Part shown: piece by piece, positions 45,585-54,488 of the stretch | Layout of the letters: every line of letters begins with the position of its first letter | Position numbering within the stretch: position 1 is the stretch's first letter | The notes under the pieces: generated by a model | What the model was told of the DNA's origin: nothing | The model's input: the letters and a program-made list of their open reading frames with translations, nothing else | The model's database searches: none | Assembly (NCBI RefSeq): GCF_013300825.1 | Contig: NZ_JAAIMY010000002.1 | Span: 140,571 to 204,570 of the forward strand | Direction: 5' to 3' | Length of the DNA stretch: 64,000 nucleotides | Source of the DNA: Blautia wexlerae | Lineage (GTDB): Bacteria; Bacillota; Clostridia; Lachnospirales; Lachnospiraceae | Program-made: the position numbers and the translations under genes

Positions 45585-46511
45585 ATGATCAACAAACTTA
45601 TTGAAAACATTAAAAAAACAAATGCTCCTATCGTAGTAGGACTGGATCCAATGCTTAACTATATCCCACAGCATATTCAGCAGAAAGCTTTTTCTGAACT
45701 GGGTGAGACATTAGAGGGAGCAGCAGAAGCAATCTGGCAGTATAACAAAGGAATCGTAGACGCAGTCAGTGACCTGATTCCTGCAGTGAAACCACAGATT
45801 GCAATGTATGAGCAGTTTGGCATTCCGGGATTAATGGCATATAAGAGAACCGTCGATTACTGTAAAGAAAAAGGTCTGATAATTATTGGTGATATTAAAC
45901 GTGGCGATATTGGTTCAACATCCGCTGCATATGCAGTAGGACATCTTGGAAAGGTTCAGGTAGGAAGTAACAAAATTGCAGGCTTTGATGAAGATTTTGC
46001 AACTGTAAATCCATATCTTGGTTCCGATGGCGTAAAACCGTTTATCGATGTATGCAAAGAAGAGAACAAAGGTATCTTCGTACTTGTAAAAACATCCAAC
46101 CCGTCCAGCGGAGAATTTCAGGACAGGATCATTGACGGACGTCCGCTTTATGAGTGGGTTGGAGAGAAGGTTGCCCAGTGGGGAGAAGAACATATGGGAA
46201 ACGGCTACAGCTATGTAGGCGCTGTAGTAGGTGCAACTTATCCGGAAATGGGAAAAACTCTCCGTAAGATCATGCCGAAAACCTTCATCCTGGTACCTGG
46301 ATATGGTGCGCAGGGCGGAAAAGGTGCCGATCTTGTTCATTTCTTTAATGAAGACGGACTTGGTGCGATCGTTAACTCCTCCAGAGGAATCATTGCAGCT
46401 TACAAACAGGAAAAATATGCTTCCTTTGGTGAATTAAATTATGCAGATGCATCCCGTCAGGCGGTAAAAGATATGATCGAAGACATCAGTACTGCTTTAA
46501 ATAATCGCTAG
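45585..46511 (+). CDS. pyrF: Orotidine 5'-phosphate decarboxylase
   Basis: A 308-residue decarboxylase that makes UMP, of the longer (type 2) subfamily. The active-site lysine/aspartate motif is 'IIGDIKRGDIGSTSAAYA', and the N-terminal 'PIVVGLDPML' binds phosphate. 'VPGYGAQGGKGADLV' completes the site. AGGAGG precedes the ATG. It is in the pyrimidine operon, next to the electron-transfer subunit of dihydroorotate dehydrogenase. Confidence 0.95.
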   Translation: MINKLIENIKKTNAPIVVGLDPMLNYIPQHIQQKAFSELGETLEGAAEAIWQYNKGIVDAVSDLIPAVKPQIAMYEQFGIPGLMAYKRTVDYCKEKGLIIIGDIKRGDIGSTSAAYAVGHLGKVQVGSNKIAGFDEDFATVNPYLGSDGVKPFIDVCKEENKGIFVLVKTSNPSSGEFQDRIIDGRPLYEWVGEKVAQWGEEHMGNGYSYVGAVVGATYPEMGKTLRKIMPKTFILVPGYGAQGGKGADLVHFFNEDGLGAIVNSSRGIIAAYKQEKYASFGELNYADASRQAVKDMIEDISTALNNR

Positions 46512-46521
46512 GAGGCATGAA

Positions 46522-47310
46522 ATGAGCGAAAAGACAAGAGAAATCTGCACTGTTGTAAGTCAGGAGAGCATTGGTGCAGGCATTTACAGTATGTGGATCC
46601 AGACTGACAGAATTGCCGCAGATGCGAAACCGGGACAGTTTGTATCTCTTTATACAAATGATAAATCCAAAATTCTTCCCAGACCGATCAGTCTTTGCGA
46701 GATTGACAAAGAAAATGGTCGTCTTCATCTGGTTTACCGAGTGACAGGACAAGGAACCGGAACTGATGAATTTTCACAGATGAAAGCAGGAGATACCATT
46801 CCGGTACTGGGACCTCTGGGAAACGGCTTCCCTGTAGAGAAGGCTGAGGGGAAAACGGTTTTCCTTATGGGTGGTGGAATCGGTGTTCCTCCAATTTTGG
46901 AACTTGCAAAGCAGATGAAATGTGAGAAAAAACAGATCATTGCAGGATACAGGGACTGTCATACGTTCCTCAGAGAGGAATTTGAGGCGGCGGGAACACT
47001 TTATATTGCCACAGAGGATGGCAGTGTGGGAACAAAAGGAAATGTTATGGACGCTATCAGAGAGAATGCTCTGGAAGCGGACATGATCTATGCCTGCGGA
47101 CCAACTCCGATGCTTCGTGCAATCAAGAAATATGCCGAAGAAAATGGGATTGAATGTTATATTTCCCTGGAGGAACGTATGGCATGCGGAATTGGTGCCT
47201 GCCTTGCCTGCGTGTGCAAATCCAGGGAAAAAGATGCACACAGTAATGTGAATAATAAGAGAATCTGCAAGGATGGCCCGGTATTTCTTTCTACGGAGGT
47301 GGAAATCTGA
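46522..47310 (+). CDS. pyrK: Dihydroorotate dehydrogenase electron-transfer subunit
   Basis: A 262-residue FAD and 2Fe-2S protein that passes electrons from PyrD to NAD+. The FAD-binding 'LPRPISLCEID' and the NAD-site 'GGGIGVPPILELAK' are in the first half. The C-terminal 2Fe-2S cysteines are in 'ERMACGIGACLACVC' plus a later 'RICKDGPVF'. Its stop overlaps the pyrD start, so the two subunits are co-translated. Confidence 0.95.
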   Translation: MSEKTREICTVVSQESIGAGIYSMWIQTDRIAADAKPGQFVSLYTNDKSKILPRPISLCEIDKENGRLHLVYRVTGQGTGTDEFSQMKAGDTIPVLGPLGNGFPVEKAEGKTVFLMGGGIGVPPILELAKQMKCEKKQIIAGYRDCHTFLREEFEAAGTLYIATEDGSVGTKGNVMDAIRENALEADMIYACGPTPMLRAIKKYAEENGIECYISLEERMACGIGACLACVCKSREKDAHSNVNNKRICKDGPVFLSTEVEI

Positions 47311-48212
47311 TGGATATGAGTGTAAATATTGCCGGCGTAGAGTGGAAAAATCCGGTAACAGTGGCATCCGGAACCTTTGGTTCAGGAGCAGAATTTGCTG
47401 ATTATGTAGATATTAATAAGCTGGGAGCAGTGACAACCAAGGGCGTAGCCAATGTCCCGTGGGCCGGAAATCCGACTCCGCGTGTGGCTGAAGTTTACGG
47501 AGGCATGATGAATGCGATTGGTCTGCAGAATCCTGGTATCGATCTTTTCTGTGAGAGGGATATTCCTTTTTTGAAAAAGTATGATACAAAGATCATTGTA
47601 AATGTATGCGGTCATGCACCGGAAGAATATCTGGCAGTGGTGGAACGTCTGGCAGATCAGCCAATTGATATGATGGAGATTAATATTTCCTGCCCGAATG
47701 TAAACGCAGGATTCCTTGCATTTGGTCAGGATGCACATCATGTAGAGGAACTTACCGCTCAGATCAAAAAGATTGCAAAACAGCCTGTGATCATGAAGTT
47801 AACACCGAATGTCACAGATATCACAGAGATTGCAAAAGGTGCGGAAGCAGGCGGTGCAGATGCGGTATCCCTGATCAATACACTGACAGGAATGAAGATT
47901 GATATCAACAGGAAGACTTTTGCGCTTGCAAATAAAACAGGTGGTGTTTCCGGACCGATCGTGAAACCGATTGCTGTCCGTATGGTTTATCAGGTTGCAC
48001 AGGCAGTTAATATCCCGATCATCGGAATGGGCGGAATTTCCTGCGCAGAGGATGCAATTGAGTTTATTCTTGCAGGAGCCAGCGCAGTATCTGTGGGTAC
48101 GGCAAATTTCCACAATCCGGCAGTGACACTGGAAGTGATCGATGGAATTGAAGCGTACATGAAGAAGAATGGATTCAATTCCGTAAAAGAGATGGTTGGT
48201 ATTGTAAAATAA
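47310..48212 (+). CDS. pyrD: Dihydroorotate dehydrogenase, NAD-linked catalytic subunit
   Basis: A 300-residue FMN enzyme (class 1B) that oxidises dihydroorotate to orotate together with PyrK. 'ASGTFGSG' and 'LGAVTTKGV' mark the N-terminal barrel. The active-site cysteine lies in 'NISCPNVNAGFLAFGQD', and FMN phosphate binding is in 'GMGGISCAEDAIEFILAGASAVSVGT'. A GGAGGTGG site lies in the end of pyrK. Confidence 0.96.
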   Translation: MDMSVNIAGVEWKNPVTVASGTFGSGAEFADYVDINKLGAVTTKGVANVPWAGNPTPRVAEVYGGMMNAIGLQNPGIDLFCERDIPFLKKYDTKIIVNVCGHAPEEYLAVVERLADQPIDMMEINISCPNVNAGFLAFGQDAHHVEELTAQIKKIAKQPVIMKLTPNVTDITEIAKGAEAGGADAVSLINTLTGMKIDINRKTFALANKTGGVSGPIVKPIAVRMVYQVAQAVNIPIIGMGGISCAEDAIEFILAGASAVSVGTANFHNPAVTLEVIDGIEAYMKKNGFNSVKEMVGIVK

Positions 48213-48238
48213 AACAGATACAGGAGGCATAACATAAG

Positions 48239-48919
48239 ATGGAACAGTATAAACAGGAATTTATTGAATTTATGGTAGACAGTGAAGTTCTGAAATTCGG
48301 AGAATTCACTCTTAAAAGCGGAAGAAAGTCCCCGTTTTTTATGAATGCAGGCGGATATGTGACAGGTTCTCAGTTAAAGAAACTGGGTGAGTACTACGCA
48401 CATGCCATTCATGATAAATATGGCGATGATTTCGATGTGCTTTTCGGACCTGCATATAAGGGAATCCCGTTAAGTGTTGTAACTGCAATTGCATTCAGCG
48501 AATTATATGGAAAGGAAATCCGCTACTGTTCAGACCGTAAGGAAGAGAAAGACCATGGTGCAGATAAGGGAAGTTTTCTTGGAAGCAAATTGAAAGACGG
48601 CGATCGTGTAGTAATGATCGAAGATGTAACAACATCCGGTAAGTCTATGGAAGAGACAGTACCAAAGGTAAAAGGTGCGGCTGATGTGGAAATCGTTGGG
48701 TTAATGGTTTCTCTGGATCGTATGGAGGTTGGAAAGGGTGGCGTGAAGTGTGCCCTTGACGAAGTTCATGATCTTTATGGTTTTGAGACAAATGCGATCG
48801 TTACAATGAAAGAAGTCATTGAACATCTTTATAATAAAGAATATAAAGGAAAAGTAATCATTGACGATACATTGAAAGCTGCGATTGACGCATATTATGA
48901 GCAGTACGGAGCAAAATAA
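48239..48919 (+). CDS. pyrE: Orotate phosphoribosyltransferase
   Basis: A 226-residue type I phosphoribosyltransferase that joins orotate and PRPP. The PRPP motif is 'VVMIEDVTTSGKSMEET', and the flexible loop lies around 'DRKEEKDHGADKGSFLG'. 'FGPAYKGIPLSVV' is the orotate-side segment. It ends the pyrimidine operon. Confidence 0.96.
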   Translation: MEQYKQEFIEFMVDSEVLKFGEFTLKSGRKSPFFMNAGGYVTGSQLKKLGEYYAHAIHDKYGDDFDVLFGPAYKGIPLSVVTAIAFSELYGKEIRYCSDRKEEKDHGADKGSFLGSKLKDGDRVVMIEDVTTSGKSMEETVPKVKGAADVEIVGLMVSLDRMEVGKGGVKCALDEVHDLYGFETNAIVTMKEVIEHLYNKEYKGKVIIDDTLKAAIDAYYEQYGAK

Positions 48920-48953
48920 GCAAATAGAGGTAACAGTGATTTATAAATAAGAT

Positions 48954-48981
48954 ATCATGGTCTGCGAAAGCAGATCATGAT
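48954..48981 (+). other. Stable GNRA-loop hairpin before a small membrane gene
   Basis: A 12-bp stem (one wobble) with a GAAA tetraloop, 16 bases before the next start codon. There is no T run, so it is not a typical terminator; it may stabilise or regulate the downstream message. Confidence 0.6.
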
Positions 48982-48997
48982 ACTGGTGAGGACGATT

Positions 48998-49150
48998 ATG
49001 AACGAAAAAATTTATAAAACCATGTCTTCCACAGGAGCCTGCAGTCTGACAGTTGGGATCATTGTACTGGCAACGGGAATCGTAACAGGAATCATGATGA
49101 TCGTAAACGGCGCGAGACTGCTGAAAAAGAAATCAGAAATATTGATATAA
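48998..49150 (+). CDS. Small membrane protein (50 residues), unknown function
   Basis: A short frame: about 17 soluble residues, one long hydrophobic helix ('LTVGIIVLATGIVTGIMMIV'), then 'NGARLLKKKSE', a positive-inside C-terminus. A GTGAGGA site lies eight bases before the ATG. It is between the pyrE gene and the VanZ-like gene. No family is recognised. Confidence 0.7.
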   Translation: MNEKIYKTMSSTGACSLTVGIIVLATGIVTGIMMIVNGARLLKKKSEILI

Positions 49151-49175
49151 AAGGCTTCAGAAACAGGAGAAAACA

Positions 49176-49649
49176 TTGAAAAAAGAAACAAAGCATATCA
49201 TACGGACACTGGGAACCATTTTGTTTATCCTGTACGTTCTGGCGCTGATTTATTTCCTGTTCTTTTCAGAAGAATATGGAAGAGCAGCATTGGAGGAAAG
49301 ACAGTACAGATATAATCTGATACCGTTTGTTGAGATAAGACGTTTCTGGGTATACAGAAGACAGCTCGGATTTATGGCTGTAGCTGCCAATCTTTTTGGA
49401 AATGTAATTGGCTTTCTTCCATTTGGATTTATACTTCCGGTTATTCTGGACAGAATGAGAAGCGGATGGCTGATCATACTGGCGGGATTTGGACTTAGTG
49501 TTACGGTAGAGGTCATTCAGCTTATCACAAAGGTTGGATGCTTTGACGTGGATGATATGATATTGAATACAGCAGGGGCAGCACTTGGATATCTGCTTTT
49601 TTTTATCTGCGATCATCTGAGGAGAAAAATTTATGGCAAAAAGATATAG
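49176..49649 (+). CDS. VanZ-like membrane protein
   Basis: A 157-residue protein with four membrane spans, of the VanZ family (linked to teicoplanin resistance in enterococci, otherwise unknown). 'YNLIPFVEIRRFW', 'NLFGNVIGFLPFGFILP' and 'DVDDMILNTAGAALGYLLF' are the conserved segments. Its end overlaps the next membrane gene by 17 bases. Confidence 0.9.
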   Translation: MKKETKHIIRTLGTILFILYVLALIYFLFFSEEYGRAALEERQYRYNLIPFVEIRRFWVYRRQLGFMAVAANLFGNVIGFLPFGFILPVILDRMRSGWLIILAGFGLSVTVEVIQLITKVGCFDVDDMILNTAGAALGYLLFFICDHLRRKIYGKKI

Positions 49650-49953
49650 ATATGCATTTACAAAGAAAAGGGAGGCACAGAAGGGAAAATTGTCAGCAGT
49701 GCTGGCAGTTGTTTCACTGGTTTTGTTTGTGACTGCAGTTTTGCTGGCATTTTTTTTGCAGGGACAATACGGATATATTGTAGGCGGAATCAGTCTTTGT
49801 GCAATGCTTTTGTCCGTATATGGATTTGCAATGGGACTGAAAAGTTTTTCAGAAGAGAACAGACTACACAGAACCAGCATGGTCGGTTCTATTGCAAATG
49901 GAATTATAATGATCGGATGGCTGGGAATCTTTCTGCTGGGAATTTCTGGCTGA
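49633..49953 (+). CDS. Membrane protein with three predicted spans, possible DUF6142
   Basis: A 106-residue protein with a basic N-terminus ('KRYRYAFTKKREAQKGK') and three hydrophobic segments (about 21-43, 47-67 and 84-104). The family number is from memory and should be checked. It overlaps the VanZ-like gene and precedes the M29-like gene, so all three are probably one transcript. Confidence 0.75.
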   Translation: MAKRYRYAFTKKREAQKGKLSAVLAVVSLVLFVTAVLLAFFLQGQYGYIVGGISLCAMLLSVYGFAMGLKSFSEENRLHRTSMVGSIANGIIMIGWLGIFLLGISG

Positions 49954-49991
49954 TCAACAGGGAAGTCTGATAGAAAAAGGAGAAATATAGT

Positions 49992-52025
49992 TTGGACGAA
50001 TGGGTTATGGAACGGTATGAATTGGCAAAAGAAAGAATTGCCCAGATACCGGACGAGAAAATGGCAGAAGAACCGTACCGCGATTTTTTTACAAAAGAAG
50101 CAATACTTTTACAGCAGGTAATCCATGTGATGGATCATGGAACTGTCGGAAAAGATTTTGAGGAACTTAAAGAACAGAATCATGAATTATATCAGGATAT
50201 TCTGCCGGAGAATTATGAGAACTCTTATGGAAATCCTGTATATGCAGAGAAAATGCTGGGAGAATACGGAAAAGTATTTACTTTTCTTTATACAGAACTT
50301 CATGGCACGATTGCTTATGCGTTTGAAAAAAAAGCATGGGATCTTACAGTTGTACTGGAACTGTTTCTGGAAATTTATTCTGCATTTACGCAGGAGGAAA
50401 TTCCTGACGAGAAACAGGTAAAAGAAATTCTGGTTTCCTATGTGAATGATTATTGTCAGGATATGGTGGAAGAGCGGATCAGAGAGGCAATTGATCCTGA
50501 GAATAATTTTGTGGTTAATATGATCATGGATTCTGATCTGAACGATCTGAGTTATCTGTATCAGTCTGGTGAATATGTATCGGAAAACGAGCTGAAAACA
50601 GCAGAATTTATGAATTCACTTTCACAGAAGGAAATTGATGAGATGGCACGTACTTATACAGAAGGCTATCGGATAGGATTTATCACAGGAAGAAAAGACA
50701 TTACAAAGAAGAAAACGGTTAACATACGTTATCATCTTGGTTTTGAGCGTATGGTAAAAGCAGCTATTTTCCAGTTTGAGGAGATGGGGCTTCAGACGGT
50801 TATTTATCGTCATGCACTTCATGCGGTAAACAGAAGGAATCAGTTCAGAAATGGATTCACAGGAGGAATTGCAAATCCGCAGTTTGATTATGACCACAGA
50901 CAGGACAGTGCGCTGTTTCTGGATTCGGATTTTGTAAAGCGTAAACTTCGTGCCATGCAGACTTCTTATGATGAATATGCAGAACTGGCGGCAGTACATG
51001 GCGGACCGGCTGTGATTGAAACATTTGGCGAGAAGCCGTTTTCACCGGTAAGTAAGCCGGAGAGCTGGGCGTTTACAGAAGCGCAGCAGAAACTTCAGTT
51101 GGAAATGGACAATGAATCCGCTCAGATCACAAACCGTTATATCAAAGGTGAGGAAAGAAGCTTTACGATCATTGCCTATCCGATACCTGAGATTGGAGAG
51201 GATTTCCCGGAAATTTTCCGTGAGATCGTTAAGATCAATACCCTGGATTATAAGAAATATCAGAAAATCCAGCAGACGATCATAGATACTCTTGATACCT
51301 GTGAATGGGTAGAAATCAAAGGAAAAGGAGAAAATGAAACAGACCTGCTCATACATCTCCACACATTAACAGATCCGAAAACGCAGACAAACTTTGAGAA
51401 CTGTGTGGCAGATGTAAATATTCCTCTGGGTGAGGTATTTACTTCACCGGTACTGGCAGGAACAGGCGGAATGCTTCATGTTTCAAAAGTATATCTTAAC
51501 GGGCTGCAGTTTTGCGATTTGAAGCTTGTATTTGACTGCGGACAGGTTATTGACTATAGCTGTTCCAATTTTGAGGCAGAGGAAGAGAACCGTAAATATA
51601 TTGAAGACAATATTCTGTTCCATCATCCGAAACTTGCAATGGGTGAATTTGCGATCGGAACTAATACAACAGCTTATGTGGCTGCACAGAAATATAATAT
51701 TGCAGACAAACTTCCGATTCTGATCGCGGAAAAAATGGGACCGCATTTCGCAGTTGGTGATACCTGCTACAGTTGGGCAGAAGATACTCCGGTCTATAAT
51801 CCGGATGGTAAAGAAATCATCGCAAGAGACAATGAGATTTCTGAGATGCGAAAAGAAGACGTCAGCCTTGCTTATTATGGATGTCACACAGATATCACGA
51901 TTCCATATGATGAATTGGGAAGCATCCGTACAATTGATGATGAGGGGAATATGATTTCCATTATTGAAGATGGAAGATTTGTCCTGCCGGGTACGGAAGC
52001 TCTGAACGAGCCGTTTGGGGAATAA
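49992..52025 (+). CDS. M29-like metallo-aminopeptidase with long N-terminal extension
   Basis: A 677-residue protein. The C-terminal half (about 330-677) carries the pattern of the M29 (AmpS/PepS) aminopeptidases: 'IPLGEVFTSPVL', 'GEFAIGTNTTAY', 'EKMGPHFAVGDTCYSW' and 'GCHTDITIP', giving the expected Glu, His, Tyr and Asp metal ligands. Standard M29 proteins are about 410 residues; the extra 260 residues at the N-terminus are helical and not recognised. The start is TTG at 49992, with AAGGAG nine bases upstream, since an ATG 15 bases later is poorly placed. Expected to trim peptides in the cytoplasm. Confidence 0.8.
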   Translation: MDEWVMERYELAKERIAQIPDEKMAEEPYRDFFTKEAILLQQVIHVMDHGTVGKDFEELKEQNHELYQDILPENYENSYGNPVYAEKMLGEYGKVFTFLYTELHGTIAYAFEKKAWDLTVVLELFLEIYSAFTQEEIPDEKQVKEILVSYVNDYCQDMVEERIREAIDPENNFVVNMIMDSDLNDLSYLYQSGEYVSENELKTAEFMNSLSQKEIDEMARTYTEGYRIGFITGRKDITKKKTVNIRYHLGFERMVKAAIFQFEEMGLQTVIYRHALHAVNRRNQFRNGFTGGIANPQFDYDHRQDSALFLDSDFVKRKLRAMQTSYDEYAELAAVHGGPAVIETFGEKPFSPVSKPESWAFTEAQQKLQLEMDNESAQITNRYIKGEERSFTIIAYPIPEIGEDFPEIFREIVKINTLDYKKYQKIQQTIIDTLDTCEWVEIKGKGENETDLLIHLHTLTDPKTQTNFENCVADVNIPLGEVFTSPVLAGTGGMLHVSKVYLNGLQFCDLKLVFDCGQVIDYSCSNFEAEEENRKYIEDNILFHHPKLAMGEFAIGTNTTAYVAAQKYNIADKLPILIAEKMGPHFAVGDTCYSWAEDTPVYNPDGKEIIARDNEISEMRKEDVSLAYYGCHTDITIPYDELGSIRTIDDEGNMISIIEDGRFVLPGTEALNEPFGE

Positions 52026-52099
52026 CAGTATTTGCCCGTTGCTTTCGGAATACAAAAAAATTTATTAGTTCGTTAAAATATTTCTTTGTATTAATTTTA

Positions 52100-52128
52100 T
52101 TGACAGAAAAAGGGAATCTTAGTAGAAT
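52100..52128 (+). promoter_or_regulatory. Promoter upstream of purE
   Basis: Perfect TTGACA, 17-base spacer, TAGAAT. The leader to purE is about 125 bases. Confidence 0.75.
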
Positions 52129-52130
52129 CT

Positions 52131-52179
52131 ACGGTTAGAGAGGGTTTTGATAAAATCTTTTCTGACCGTACTTTTTTTA
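52131..52179 (+). terminator. Terminator-type hairpin right at the purE transcript start
   Basis: An 18-bp stem (52131-52148 with 52152-52169, with four G-U pairs) followed by a T7 run. It begins only about three bases after the promoter -10 box, so any transcript from that promoter starts inside the stem. It could also simply end the upstream operon. Confidence 0.75.
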
Positions 52180-52258
52180 TCAATAAAATAAAAACAGAGT
52201 CCCAGGCAGATAAGTTGTGATCTGTCTGAGAATACTTGAGAAGAAAAGGAGAATAATC

Positions 52259-52759
52259 ATGGCAAAAGTAGGAATTGTGATGGGCAGCGACTCAGATATG
52301 CCGATCATGAGTAAAGCAGCAGACATTCTGGAGAAACTGGGAATTGATTACGAGATGAAGATCATTTCCGCACACAGAGAACCGGATGTCTTTTTTGAAT
52401 ATGCAAAAACAGCAGAGGAAAATGGTTTTAAAGTAATCATCGCAGGTGCAGGAATGGCAGCTCATCTGCCGGGAATGTGCGCGGCAATCTTCCCGATGCC
52501 GGTTATCGGAATTCCTATGCACACCACTTCTCTGGGAGGAAGAGATTCCCTTTATTCTATCGTACAGATGCCGTCAGGAATCCCGGTTGCAACAGTCGCT
52601 ATCAACGGAGGCGCAAACGCAGGACTTCTGGCAGCTAAGATACTTGCAACATCAGATGAGGAACTTCTTGCAAAATTAAAGGCTTACAGCCAGGAATTAA
52701 AAGAACAGGTGGAAGCAAAAGACGCAAGATTACAGGAAGTCGGATATAAAAATTACTAA
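52259..52759 (+). CDS. purE: N5-carboxyaminoimidazole ribonucleotide mutase
   Basis: A 166-residue class I PurE that converts N5-CAIR to CAIR in purine synthesis. 'GIVMGSDSDMPIM' binds phosphate, 'ISAHREPD' and 'AGAGMAAHLPG' hold the active-site histidine, and 'NAGLLAAKIL' is the usual end. AAAGGAG sits eight bases before ATG 52259; a longer frame upstream is not used. It opens purE-purM-purN-purD. Confidence 0.95.
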   Translation: MAKVGIVMGSDSDMPIMSKAADILEKLGIDYEMKIISAHREPDVFFEYAKTAEENGFKVIIAGAGMAAHLPGMCAAIFPMPVIGIPMHTTSLGGRDSLYSIVQMPSGIPVATVAINGGANAGLLAAKILATSDEELLAKLKAYSQELKEQVEAKDARLQEVGYKNY

Positions 52760-52808
52760 GATAACTCAGGTCCATAAACAGGATCAGGGGTAAAAACGGA
52801 GGATTATC

Positions 52809-53834
52809 ATGGATTACAAGACCGCTGGAGTAGATATTGAAGCAGGATATAAATCAGTAGAGCTGATGAAAGAGCATGTAAAGAGAACCATGCGTGAAGA
52901 AGTGCTGGGAGGACTGGGAGGATTTTCCGGTGCCTTTTCTCTTGCTAAGATCAAAGAAATGGAAGAACCGGTATTATTATCAGGTACAGACGGATGTGGA
53001 ACTAAAGTAAAACTTGCTATGGTCATGGACAAGCATGACACCATTGGCATTGATGCAGTTGCCATGTGTGTCAATGATATTGCATGTGCAGGCGGAGAAC
53101 CATTATTCTTCCTTGATTATATTGCATGTGGTAAGAATTATCCGGAAAAGATCGCAGCTATCGTAGGCGGCGTTGCAGAAGGCTGTGTGCAGTCAGATGC
53201 AGCTCTGATCGGCGGTGAGACAGCAGAGCATCCGGGACTGATGCCGGAAGACGAATATGACCTGGCTGGTTTCGCAGTAGGTGTCTGCGATAAAAAAGAG
53301 ATGATCACAGGTGAAGAACTGAAAGCAGGAGATGTTTTGATCGGTATGGCATCCACAGGGGTTCACAGTAACGGATTTTCTCTTGTCCGTAAAGTTTTTG
53401 ATATGACAAAGGAATCTCTTGATACTTATTATGAAGAACTTGGAACAACACTTGGTGAAGCACTTCTGGCACCAACCAGAATCTATGTAAAAGCATTAAA
53501 GAGCATTAAAAATGCCGGAGTTCGTGTGCACGCATGCAGTCATATCACAGGCGGCGGTTTTTATGAAAATATTCCGCGTATGCTTAAAGAGGGAACACGT
53601 GCAGTTGTGGAAAAGAACAGCTATCCGGTACTTCCAATCTTCAAACTTCTTGCTGAAAAAGGCAATATTGATGAACAGATGATGTACAATACTTATAACA
53701 TGGGACTTGGAATGATCCTTGCTGTAGATGCAGCAGATGTGGACAAAACAATGGAAGCGATCAAAGCAGCAGGTGACACTCCGTACGTAGTAGGACGTAT
53801 CGAAGATGGTGAAAAGGGAGTGACTTTATGTTAA
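52809..53834 (+). CDS. purM: Phosphoribosylformylglycinamidine cyclo-ligase
   Basis: A 341-residue AIR synthetase of the PurM/ThiL fold. '[19 protein letters not shown]' is the family start, '[15 protein letters not shown]' and '[23 protein letters not shown]' form the ATP site, and '[15 protein letters not shown]' is near the end. It overlaps purN by seven bases. Confidence 0.96.
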   Translation: MDYKTAGVDIEAGYKSVELMKEHVKRTMREEVLGGLGGFSGAFSLAKIKEMEEPVLLSGTDGCGTKVKLAMVMDKHDTIGIDAVAMCVNDIACAGGEPLFFLDYIACGKNYPEKIAAIVGGVAEGCVQSDAALIGGETAEHPGLMPEDEYDLAGFAVGVCDKKEMITGEELKAGDVLIGMASTGVHSNGFSLVRKVFDMTKESLDTYYEELGTTLGEALLAPTRIYVKALKSIKNAGVRVHACSHITGGGFYENIPRMLKEGTRAVVEKNSYPVLPIFKLLAEKGNIDEQMMYNTYNMGLGMILAVDAADVDKTMEAIKAAGDTPYVVGRIEDGEKGVTLC

Positions 53835-54469
53835 AAGTCGGTGTACTGGTTTCAGGAGGCGGCACGAATCTGCAGGCTATCCTGGATGCCATTGACTGTG
53901 GAAAGATTACAAATGCAGAAGTTTCTCTGGTTATCAGCAATAATCCGAAGGCTTATGCGCTGGAGAGAGCAAAGAATCACAACATAGAAGCTGTATGTAT
54001 TTCCCCAAAACAGTTTGAGAACAGAGAAGAATTTCACAGGGCACTTCTTGCGAAGCTGAAAGAAAGTGGTGTAGAGCTTATCGTTCTGGCGGGATTTCTT
54101 GTGGCTATTCCTCCAATGATCGTGGAAGCGTATCCAAATAAGATCATCAATATCCACCCGTCACTGATTCCGTCTTTCTGTGGAGTGGGCTATTATGGAT
54201 TGCATGTGCATGAAAAAGCTCTGGAAAGAGGCGTACGTGTGACAGGTGCGACCGTACATTTTGTTGATACAGGTACAGATACAGGTCCGATCATTCTTCA
54301 GAAGGCCGTAAAGATTAAATCTGATGATACCCCGGAAGTTCTCCAGAGACGTGTTATGGAAAAGGTAGAGTGGAAGATTCTTCCGAAAGCTATCAATCTT
54401 ATTGCCAATGACAAAGTGAAAGTAGTGGATGGAAGAGTGCAAATAGAGAAATTTGATACAGAAGAGTAG
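53828..54469 (+). CDS. purN: Phosphoribosylglycinamide formyltransferase
   Basis: A 213-residue folate-dependent enzyme that transfers a formyl group to GAR. '[16 protein letters not shown]' binds phosphate, and the catalytic triad segment is '[12 protein letters not shown]' with the later aspartate in '[11 protein letters not shown]'. Start and purM stop overlap. Confidence 0.95.
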   Translation: MLKVGVLVSGGGTNLQAILDAIDCGKITNAEVSLVISNNPKAYALERAKNHNIEAVCISPKQFENREEFHRALLAKLKESGVELIVLAGFLVAIPPMIVEAYPNKIINIHPSLIPSFCGVGYYGLHVHEKALERGVRVTGATVHFVDTGTDTGPIILQKAVKIKSDDTPEVLQRRVMEKVEWKILPKAINLIANDKVKVVDGRVQIEKFDTEE

Positions 54470-54488
54470 GTAAAGGAGCAAAAATAAA

